Origin: Halorubrum aidingense JCM 13560
GTDB taxonomy: Archaea; Halobacteriota; Halobacteria; Halobacteriales; Haloferacaceae
DNA length: 64,000 nucleotides
Direction of reading: 5' to 3'
NCBI RefSeq assembly: GCF_000336995.1
Contig: NZ_AOJI01000017.1
Coordinates: 410,932-474,931, forward strand
The stretch's first letter is position 1. Each line of letters starts with the position of its first letter. Under the pieces are notes generated by a model. It had not been told where the DNA came from. It did no database searches and saw only the letters and a program-made list of their open reading frames with translations. Below, piece after piece: positions 9,801 to 16,295 of this stretch. The translations under genes and the position numbers were made by a program.

Positions 9801-10355
9801 CGGCAGGGAGACTACACGACCCCGTATCTCGTGACGTTCCCAAGCGAAGGAGGACAAAACCTCGCCTCACAGGAGAAGGACACCATCGTTGAAACCATCA
9901 TGTGTCCCATCGATGAGCCAGTCGCGTCCGTTGACGCAGAGACGTTCGACAGTCGATACGAACGAGCTGTACAAGTGGCGCGGACGGAGTTCGGCGATGA
10001 CATGGGTAAGCGCCGTCAGTTCCAGCGAGAAGCTCGCCAAGGTGCAAGTATCGACCGAGACTACGTGGTTGACGAACTTGGAGAAGTCGCGTCGTCTGTA
10101 GAAAACACCGATCAACAGCGGACAATAACACAATTCCAAGATATCGTTGAGACAGTATCGGCAGATCAGATCCTCAACGAATTCGGGGACCTCCGGAATG
10201 AGGAAGTTACCGGTGAGCAACTGGTGGCCGCTGTTCGAGAGATCATCTCTCGGTACAATCTACAGGAAAAATACGAAGAACGACAGGATTGGGCAGAAGA
10301 TCAGGAAGAGCCTCCTCACGTCGTCGCAGGGATGTATTTGAAAGGCCAGCGCTAA
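6849..10355 (+). CDS. PLD-family nuclease fused to SNF2/SF2 helicase
   Basis: An 1168-residue protein. Residues 1-230 are a phospholipase-D-like nuclease module with the HxK motif HAK (H154, K156) followed by GSSNLS. Residues about 290-900 are an SF2/SNF2 helicase: Walker A GMGKT (K335), DEAH box (413-416), LLTATPY motif III, and QRIGRVDR motif VI (from residue 850). The C-terminal 250 residues are unrecognised. PLD domains serve as the nuclease in enzymes such as BfiI. With the methyltransferase 5 nt upstream, the likely role is translocation along and cleavage of unmodified foreign DNA. DISARM class 1 also pairs an adenine methylase with an SNF2 helicase, but its DrmA, DrmB and DrmC partners are absent here. 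Confidence 0.85.
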   Translation: MSNDNSIGIIDNRRYSHLDEVLKSGLQSEGVDRIRIAVGYLYMSGLKRLRPELDEFLDNGGTLQVLMGNPDQQGLDELIEAHQNLRLTGTKFRQSQNVKWSERTEIRAETADNYSHQLLYEDPTAENQAFFTKLIDWLEQGRIQPKLYLQERFHAKAYLFEKDEGDIFAPKDVGVVGSSNLSLSGLHSNTELNAPVYNEKVTQLKEWFDDLWDDAVEFDDDLLDAFEDSWVSNNPGNVSTDDEPPALPGESLPDDTVETLRNISAGTGLPAPYLVYAKILYELYKETLETAEDYLQSFDVYEDLYEFQQWAVNRGIRIANKYDGVLVSDVVGMGKTFVGLGLLEHFHARNRLRGKKGKMLIISPKHLQPMWERMVNKQYNFNAEVISLGMVSKEDFHETLLEEHDDASVCLVDEAHHFRNDDTHRYNNLQAFLPTVNQTILLTATPYTKSAWDVYNQIKLFHIEDLTQIPITPPNLYDFTKMVESGETDLSNLLSHVMVRRTRQDIIDQYGEEDEEGQVYLQMGGERRYLPDRHLQTVDYNLHETYSTADGVNDSLYDAIVETLEDLRFARYSLGQEDYLKTGYGNQDPYQNLSSMGRSIRGLMKSNLLKRLESSVHAFYTSLNRMLRSYRTFRDLLDEGTVAVGSDVSELINSGEQIDYILDEIDEMVEEGKYAAYQTEAFHLDDLKRDLETDIQLLAELQDTLEPFHQDIQDDYAMDDKVEQLRQLLGNLRIGSHEILQRGDRAEKLIVFTQFTDTVKYLEAAFEQFQDRGLLSDDVRFASATSDTSNVEKIIQRFAPEANDARDKIDPSDEIDVLFATDVAGEGVNLQDANLVINYDLHWNPLRLIQRIGRVDRLGSGHDDIYALNFLPETELEEELGIVDRVESRVQEISNVLGEDGEILSPEDNVNRSYMEDIYAEEDIERVEDDVNEIIGSDDLIGPASSLQDLKQEYSDLLSWLDDRDGIRSAMEWGREYDGIVIVYRQGDYTTPYLVTFPSEGGQNLASQEKDTIVETIMCPIDEPVASVDAETFDSRYERAVQVARTEFGDDMGKRRQFQREARQGASIDRDYVVDELGEVASSVENTDQQRTITQFQDIVETVSADQILNEFGDLRNEEVTGEQLVAAVREIISRYNLQEKYEERQDWAEDQEEPPHVVAGMYLKGQR

Positions 10356-10554
10356 ATTGTGATCGGCTCGCTGAGATTCAAGATAATATTATGGGAAATT
10401 CGCCTGCTTAACCCAGTTAGAGCAGCTCGCCACGACTAAATTCAGACACGTATACGCGACGCTGTGGTATCTAACCTCAACATTTCACAGAAAGCAAGAC
10501 CGAAAACGATGACTGGTTGGAAGTCTCTACACAGGATCCACATCGGACATTCAC

Positions 10555-10900
10555 GTACGTGAAGCTGTACGCACAAGGCGTACATAGGGGTGTGAGTACG
10601 TGTTCCTCGGGTCCACCGGAACTCCTGCCGAGAATCGAATATGAGTGTAACCGAAGCAACAACGACGACAACACCGACTGAGCACAACGAGGGTGCGAAT
10701 AAGATTCGATGCGCCGGATCCGGGACGCCAGCCTTCAGGGTACAGGGACGCGCGGAATGGTGTGCGGTGTGTACCGCGCCGATCGACCTGCCAGACGGGC
10801 AGATATCCAGACATTCATAGGAGTGAGTGTGCGTCGACACACTGCCGTGGACGGGACACCGTCCCCGGCTCCCCAAGAGAGAGGGACCAATCCCGGGTGT
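10555..10900 (+). repeat. Right copy of diverged direct repeat
   Basis: This matches 1,095-1,425 in the same order: a GTAC-rich leader, a small CxxC ORF and a downstream tail. With the left copy it brackets the three-gene cassette at 1,824-10,355, as expected of a unit inserted or swapped by homologous recombination. Confidence 0.6.
10641..10820 (+). CDS. Small zinc-ribbon-like protein (right copy)
   Basis: A 59-residue ORF starting within GAATATGAG. It has a Thr-rich linker, then IRCAGSGTP where the left copy has VRCAQCGTP, and then QGRAEWCAVC. The first knuckle has therefore lost its second Cys (residue 27 is Ser), while the second knuckle CxxC (residues 41-44) is intact. Small proteins with two CxxC pairs are common in haloarchaea and bind one zinc. 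Whether this copy still folds is uncertain. Confidence 0.45.
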   Translation: MSVTEATTTTTPTEHNEGANKIRCAGSGTPAFRVQGRAEWCAVCTAPIDLPDGQISRHS

Positions 10901-11194
10901 GGTGGCCCGGGAAACTCGCCCTTCCCCGCACGGTGGTGCGTACAGGCACGGGCGGACGCAGTGGTGTTGAGTCTCGTGATTAAGGAGATATAGACGGCGG
11001 AGAGGTGTTTGAGTTAGTTGATCGGCCGATAAGTAACTCGGACTTCAAGAAGTTCGACAGGGAGATTGACAACGAGTAAGACGGTTACACTACCTCACGA
11101 GAAGCAGTGGGCTTACCAGAGTTTTGGTCGGACTCAGAGCTTCGTCAGCAAAGGAGCAGGTCGGAAATTCGCAGTACGGTAATGGTAGGTTGTC
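10821..11194. other. Intergenic stretch with gene debris
   Basis: This holds the repeat tail and a GC-rich hairpin near 10,893-10,912 (CCCGGG pairs). From 11,005 to 11,079 there is a short open fragment coding acidic residues (FELVDRPIS ... FDREIDNE) that ends in TAA and has no upstream part, probably the remnant of a lost gene. No complete gene was found. Confidence 0.4.
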
Positions 11195-11980
11195 TCAATC
11201 GTTCTCAATGTAAGAAGCGAATGTTTCGGATCCTGATCCGACATCGTACCAGTCGCTGATTGTGGAGTGATATGGCTGCCAGAGGTGTCGTTCAGCTCTA
11301 CGTACTCTGTTACCCCACTCGCTCTGTATCATTTGGCTGAGCGATTGATACTGCTTTGCAAGCATATGGAGTATCAGAATAGGATCCATCGGTGGATGAG
11401 GCAGCCGGGGTTTATCCAACGGACTTGAGCAATAATGGGGATTTGCGTGCTGAAGATGTCCTGTATCAAACTCTCCCCCATTCTGAAGATGAGAAACAGG
11501 CTTTCGCTCATCCTCATTGTCCCCCATATCTATATCAAAGTGGTATCGACGAGCGACCCGATAATCGAACTCCGCGGCATCAGCACTCCAACAGCAAGGG
11601 GCTCCAAGGTGCCTGTTTACATCTCTACCACGCGCCTCTGTGTCCTCCTGAGCCAACAGTGTGAGATTGAGAGAGTACTCCTCAAAATCCCCATCTGAAA
11701 CAGCTATTTTCCCCCCAATAATGGCCTTCCCCATATTTTCGTCGAAATCCCGTGCCTCTCCTGTATCAAAATTTTCACCGCCAATATCTAACACCCAGTT
11801 GGGAGAGAGATTCAGAGTCCAATCACTAGATTCCTGACTCCTCATGTTGAAATAGGCGGCTGTAACATAGTCGCAATTTCGCTCGAAAGCCCCCGATTCA
11901 AAATCTCGGAGGAAATTGAGCTCGGACAGCAAATGCTCATACAGCTGGTTAGCCTCGGGGAGTAGGTCATCAAAGGACAC
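11195..11980 (-). CDS. Orphan protein, third gene of the kinase operon
   Basis: A 261-residue protein of no recognised family. It begins with GTG, whose first base is the last base of the response-regulator stop codon, so it is translationally coupled. The N-terminal 60 residues are helical. The middle is a beta-rich, acidic segment. The C-terminal half has a cluster of His, Cys and Pro (GAPCCW; HANPHYCSSPLDKPRLPHPP) that could bind metal, and then a final helical region. As the last gene of a sensor-regulator operon it could be the effector or the sensed component. Confidence 0.6.
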   Translation of the reverse strand: MSFDDLLPEANQLYEHLLSELNFLRDFESGAFERNCDYVTAAYFNMRSQESSDWTLNLSPNWVLDIGGENFDTGEARDFDENMGKAIIGGKIAVSDGDFEEYSLNLTLLAQEDTEARGRDVNRHLGAPCCWSADAAEFDYRVARRYHFDIDMGDNEDERKPVSHLQNGGEFDTGHLQHANPHYCSSPLDKPRLPHPPMDPILILHMLAKQYQSLSQMIQSEWGNRVRRAERHLWQPYHSTISDWYDVGSGSETFASYIEND

Positions 11981-12996
11981 TATTGTGCGCCCTCATCCAC
12001 TAATCGATAGTCCTCGAATTTACCTTCCCGAGAATGATGCACATTGCTACAGATGAGATGCGCCGGGAACCTAGCATCTTCACCCTCTATTTGAGCAGCG
12101 ACTGTTTCTGGGTATTTATCCTCGCATACTCTACATTCTGCGATACTGTCCTCAGGTACATCCAGTATTCTTGTAGCAGTCCGGCATATCTCTCCAACCG
12201 GCGCATTACGGTCTTGGTTCAACTCAACAACGGCCCCGATCAGTTCGGAAGACCACCACCGCTCTCCAGACCAGTGTGAAAAAATCCCATCGTAGGTGAA
12301 TTCACCATACGATGTGTCGTATAATTCGCCGATATAGTCGTCGAAGACATCTTCCTCTAATCCGAGCTTTGTAGCAGTCCAAGTTTTATCCCAAAGTGGT
12401 CCTGGGGTCTCGCGGAATCGGTGACAAACCCACTCCATAAACGCAAGCTTGTTGCCACCCTTCACCGTTGGATCTTCCTTCAATCCAGAATTGAACTCTC
12501 TTGGAATGACCGCTTCTACCTCTTGCCTAGCAGTCTCTGGAGGATTCAGAGTTTCCACCAGAAATTCAAACCCTTCTCCTCTTACTGATTCTAGGGCCTC
12601 ATAATCAGATAGATCGTTAACCAGCTTGGTAGCCCCTTCCTTACCCACTAAATCACTGACTTCACATGTCCACTGGAAATGGCTCTTACTTACAGGCTGT
12701 TGAAGTTCATCTATCGCCTCCCCACTAAAGGCATATATCGGAACTTGGGGAAGGTTCTCTCTGACTGTGCCAGCCATTGTGAGCCCTTTCCCGGTGTAGT
12801 CCCCGTTCTGATGTAGCACCCAATCAATCAAAACGAGATCTGCATCTGGCTCGTTGTCTGATTGAAGAGCCTCCGTAGCATCTTCTGGGTTAGAGAATAC
12901 AACAGATAGTGGGTCTGCTTGCTCCTCTAGAACGTTTGCAAAATTTTTCTCTCGATTATCTCGATCGTCAATCCACCAGACAGTATAGTCACTCAT
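11980..12996 (-). CDS. Response-regulator-like receiver protein with unknown output domain
   Basis: A 338-residue protein. Residues 1-115 are a receiver domain: acidic pair D10-D11 (WWIDDRD), phosphoacceptor D58 (LVLIDWVL), S91 in IYAFSGEA and a Lys near 104. The C-terminal 220 residues match no output domain I know. They contain a possible zinc site, CRVC ... HLICSNVHH, near residues 285-325. The start overlaps the kinase gene end by 8 nt, so the pair is expected to be cognate. No DNA-binding helix-turn-helix is evident, so output may be by protein interaction or enzymatic. Confidence 0.75.
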   Translation of the reverse strand: MSDYTVWWIDDRDNREKNFANVLEEQADPLSVVFSNPEDATEALQSDNEPDADLVLIDWVLHQNGDYTGKGLTMAGTVRENLPQVPIYAFSGEAIDELQQPVSKSHFQWTCEVSDLVGKEGATKLVNDLSDYEALESVRGEGFEFLVETLNPPETARQEVEAVIPREFNSGLKEDPTVKGGNKLAFMEWVCHRFRETPGPLWDKTWTATKLGLEEDVFDDYIGELYDTSYGEFTYDGIFSHWSGERWWSSELIGAVVELNQDRNAPVGEICRTATRILDVPEDSIAECRVCEDKYPETVAAQIEGEDARFPAHLICSNVHHSREGKFEDYRLVDEGAQ

Positions 12997-15385
12997 TCAG
13001 CGTAACCTCCACACACGTTGACCAGTCCTGTGCCTCCACAAACTCAGCGTGCCCACCATGTTTCTGGGCAATATTCCGAACAATGCTGAGTCCAAGCCCA
13101 CTTCCCTTCCCAAGATGCTCAGACAGTTCTTCTGGCATTTGCTCTGAAAGCCCCTCGTACATGTTCTCAGCCGGGTCAGAGACCAATGGCTCGAACGCAG
13201 CATTCTTTTGATCGTCTGGAATGCCAACCCCGTCATCATATACTCTGATCCGAACTCCATCATCGGTCGAGGTTCCTTGGACCAGAATACCCTTCCCAGT
13301 GTCAGAGGTGGTTCCCACGGCTTTGATGCTATTAGTCACCAAATTCACAATGACTGAATAGAGTTCTGATTCATACATCGGTGGAGTACGAAGCAACTCT
13401 GGAATGTCTGTAGAAATGTTCACGCCATAGTAGTCCCCGATGTACTCAACTGCGTCCGTAACGTCCGTTACGGTATCTGCAACGTTTTGTGAGGAAATCT
13501 CTTTCTGTGCCCCAGTCTCCATGAAGATGCCAAAGAGTTCCATCTGGTCTTCGAATCGACCCTGCATATCCCGAAGGTCATCGATGACGTCTGAGAATCT
13601 CGCCTGTTGGTCTTCAGGCAAATCGTCGATGACTGCTTCAATGCGGGAAGCACTGCTCTCCAAGTTACTGACCATAGACCGAAGTTCATGAGAGAATGAG
13701 AAGACGACCTGATTGACGGAGAACGCAGACCTGAAGAAGTCAATTTCCTGTTCCTTTCGATCAATCGAGTTCCTGATGACCTTGGTGGCAGTTTCGACTG
13801 CTTCGTCAGAGACTTGCTTATCCTCCTCTGGCATCGCCCCAGTCGCTGTATCTGCCACCCCCTCCAGAAGGTCAATCGCTTTGTCTACAGTTTCATCCGA
13901 TCTATCTTCCCCTCCAATACCCGAATCATCCGATTCAGGCACCTCACCGTTCAGGTCACCCAATTGTGTTTGGCCCCCCGACTCTGCTTCGCCCCCCGCT
14001 CTTGTTTCGCTACCGGAGCCATCATCTTCTCCGGTTTCCTCAAGGAACTTCTCAGTCTCCTCCTGTAGCTCCTCCTTTGCCTTTCTTGCTTTATAATGGC
14101 TATACTGGAGAGTCATCCACTCGATACTTAGGACGACAATCTCTTTCAGTCGCTGTATCAGGTCATTATCGAGGAAATCCTCACGATTGGATGCCATTTT
14201 CAGCTCTGCAGAAGAGCTAATCATTACACGTCCGATCAGGTTCCGGTTGCTTGGTAGTGACAGTAGAGTGTTTTCGAATTCTGTGTGAAACTCAAGTGTG
14301 TCGGAGAGTTCTTCAAATCGATCATCCGGCTTTCGGTCCTTGTTGAGTGTCCTCCTTTCATCAATTCCTAGCCAGTCGTCATCTGGCCCTCCATACGAGA
14401 ATACCCGGAACCCACCCTTGTACACTCGAACACCGCTTTGTTCCTCGGAGATCTCCTTAGCACGCCCCAAGCTTAGCGTTTGAGAATCACGGTAATGTTC
14501 CTTTGTGTCTAGAGGAATGTAGGATATTTTGAATTCTGTTCCAGCAAGGCTGTCTACAGGGTGGTTGAAAGAGTATGTTCGATTACCGATCAACTTCGCA
14601 TCTAGCGAGAGGGAAACCTCCCCATTTTCGGATAAAGTACCCTCTAGACAGCCCCAACTAGCATCGTGAACCTGCTCTGAAAGTGTACCTTTTCCATCCT
14701 CAAATTCGGGGGCATCAAATCGAATCTCGAAGCCCGGGTCAGGTTCATACTCTGGACCCCTGTTTGTCGGCTGGACAACCGCAAGTGTCGAAACGTTTCG
14801 CCGAAGGGTATTGAAATCCTGTTGATTCCACTTGTCTTGGAGATCACGTAGTCCAATAGTTGTCCCCGTTTCCGCTTTCCCATCTACGGGAATCCGCTCA
14901 ACAGTTGGGGTGAATGTGACCTCGTCAATTTCTTGGTTACTCTCGTAGTCTCTCCAAGGAATCGTCAATGATGTCCGTTCATACTCGTCATCAGCTTCGA
15001 TATACGCTGTAGTAGTAAGCTCCAACACATGGGCTAATCGGCGGCAAGCAAACCGACCGATTCCTTTTGACCCTGCTCTTTCTCGTCCATATTTTTCCGA
15101 CTCCGGATTCTCTCTCTTATCTGTCGTTGCGATCCGCATAAAGTCATCACGGACCTCGGCGAGAGACATTCCGGTCCCATCGTCACGGATTCGGATCTCG
15201 CTCTCTGTGGTATCGTCTGCTCTCGCGTCCTCAAACTCCAGAACAACCTCAGTCGCGTCAGCATCGTACGCGTTCTTGATAAGTTCGCTAACGGCGACGT
15301 GATTTCGGGTGACGAGATTCTCTCCTAGTTCCTCTAATAGCCGGCTATCAATGGTGAATGAAACATCATCTGGAGAGCTACTCAT
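12989..15385 (-). CDS. Histidine kinase with a second, N-terminal Hsp90/MORC-like ATPase domain
   Basis: A 798-residue protein with two complete Bergerat (GHKL) ATPase sites. The N-terminal one has the N-box ELIKNAYDAD (34-43), DDGTGM (68-73) and GSKGIGR (105-111), like Hsp90, MutL and MORC proteins. The C-terminal one follows a DHp-like helix with H566 in FSHELRS and has NLVTNSIKA (681-689), DDGVGIP (717-723) and GKGSGLGLS (759-767). Residues 430-545 are a coiled coil and an acidic disordered linker. There is no transmembrane segment, so it is cytosolic. MORC-like ATPases are known from restriction-modification neighbourhoods, so a role in sensing foreign DNA or its products is plausible but inferred. 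It starts 26 nt from a TTTAAA box shared with the gene on the other strand. Confidence 0.85.
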   Translation of the reverse strand: MSSSPDDVSFTIDSRLLEELGENLVTRNHVAVSELIKNAYDADATEVVLEFEDARADDTTESEIRIRDDGTGMSLAEVRDDFMRIATTDKRENPESEKYGRERAGSKGIGRFACRRLAHVLELTTTAYIEADDEYERTSLTIPWRDYESNQEIDEVTFTPTVERIPVDGKAETGTTIGLRDLQDKWNQQDFNTLRRNVSTLAVVQPTNRGPEYEPDPGFEIRFDAPEFEDGKGTLSEQVHDASWGCLEGTLSENGEVSLSLDAKLIGNRTYSFNHPVDSLAGTEFKISYIPLDTKEHYRDSQTLSLGRAKEISEEQSGVRVYKGGFRVFSYGGPDDDWLGIDERRTLNKDRKPDDRFEELSDTLEFHTEFENTLLSLPSNRNLIGRVMISSSAELKMASNREDFLDNDLIQRLKEIVVLSIEWMTLQYSHYKARKAKEELQEETEKFLEETGEDDGSGSETRAGGEAESGGQTQLGDLNGEVPESDDSGIGGEDRSDETVDKAIDLLEGVADTATGAMPEEDKQVSDEAVETATKVIRNSIDRKEQEIDFFRSAFSVNQVVFSFSHELRSMVSNLESSASRIEAVIDDLPEDQQARFSDVIDDLRDMQGRFEDQMELFGIFMETGAQKEISSQNVADTVTDVTDAVEYIGDYYGVNISTDIPELLRTPPMYESELYSVIVNLVTNSIKAVGTTSDTGKGILVQGTSTDDGVRIRVYDDGVGIPDDQKNAAFEPLVSDPAENMYEGLSEQMPEELSEHLGKGSGLGLSIVRNIAQKHGGHAEFVEAQDWSTCVEVTLNE

Positions 15386-15408
15386 TGACTACAGGATACG
15401 GTGGTAAG

Positions 15409-15414
15409 TTTAAA
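15409..15414. promoter_or_regulatory. Symmetric TATA box shared by two divergent genes
   Basis: TTTAAA is centred 26 nt upstream of the kinase ATG (15,385, minus) and 31 nt upstream of the GTG at 15,443 (plus). Being palindromic it could place TBP in either direction, giving leaderless transcripts both ways. Confidence 0.5.
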
Positions 15415-15442
15415 AGCACTTGGGGAACTTCCTCTCACTATC

Positions 15443-16174
15443 GTGAGCGCCGAGCGAAATATACTGGAGCTTCAATCCGGAGCTCGGATACCATACTCTG
15501 TCCAGCAGCGGAACGTGAAGCACCCGAAGCTAACCCTCAATCCCGATGGCTCTCTCTCTGTTACAGTCTCTTCAGATGCCTCTGGTCGAAAAATCGTTGC
15601 GAAGAATACTGGCTGGATTTCGGAGAAGTTCGATGAGCAAGAGGAGTCCGTAAAATGCGTCACCGAGAAATACGGCGATATTACGTCTGGCTTCGTCTTC
15701 TGGGGGCGAAAATATGACTTGGAAAGGCGGACCGGCTCTTATGACATTCACATCAAGGAGAACACGGTAAGAGTACAGACGCCACAATCCGGTGACCATC
15801 TGCGTTTCCTTCTCAACCAGACGAGGGAAGCAGTCCGTGGGGCGGTTACTACGATCGCAGACTCGATGTGTGCGACCCACAATCTGACGATTGAGCGGGT
15901 AACGATCCGTAATCAGCAAACCAAGTGGGCAAGTTGCTCGTCTGGCCACACGCTTAATTTCAACCTCAGATCTGCGTTCCTTCCCTTTGACCACCTTCGC
16001 TACTTAGTTGCCCACGAAGTTGCACATACAAGACACCCAGATCACTCAGGGGCATTCTGGGACCTTGTGGAGTCAATGGTCCCGGAGTATGATCGATATC
16101 GAAATGAACTACAAATGTTCTGGTATGCGCTTCACCGGAACGAGGACTGGCAAAAGCTGCTAGAAAGAGCATAG
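15443..16174 (+). CDS. YgjP/DUF45-family zinc metallopeptidase
   Basis: About 243 residues from the GTG at 15,443. The frame is open back to a GTG at 15,401, but that start lies upstream of the only TATA-like box. The C-terminal half has the YgjP/DUF45 hallmarks: QTKWASCSS, then HEVAH (H205, E206, H209 counted from 15,401) and RHPDHSGAFW supplying a third ligand. This is a SprT/WLM-like zinc-protease fold. YgjP proteins are often encoded beside type I restriction genes, although their substrate is not established. Here it sits between the kinase operon and a methyltransferase gene, so it may belong to the same module. Confidence 0.8.
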   Translation: MSAERNILELQSGARIPYSVQQRNVKHPKLTLNPDGSLSVTVSSDASGRKIVAKNTGWISEKFDEQEESVKCVTEKYGDITSGFVFWGRKYDLERRTGSYDIHIKENTVRVQTPQSGDHLRFLLNQTREAVRGAVTTIADSMCATHNLTIERVTIRNQQTKWASCSSGHTLNFNLRSAFLPFDHLRYLVAHEVAHTRHPDHSGAFWDLVESMVPEYDRYRNELQMFWYALHRNEDWQKLLERA

Positions 16175-16295
16175 ATGTTTGTAGACCCTCATAATATTGT
16201 TGTTATATATGAATGTCAGCCAGCACTCACGTCTTCTGATTTGCGAATAACAGCGTTCCAAAAGCCCCAATATACCCGGCCATAATCATTAGCGT

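Noticed and set aside
1824-10355. DISARM or BREX assignment
   Set aside because: DISARM would need DrmA/DrmB and a separate DrmC; BREX would need PglZ, BrxC and others. None is present, so only a methylase plus PLD-helicase pair is claimed.
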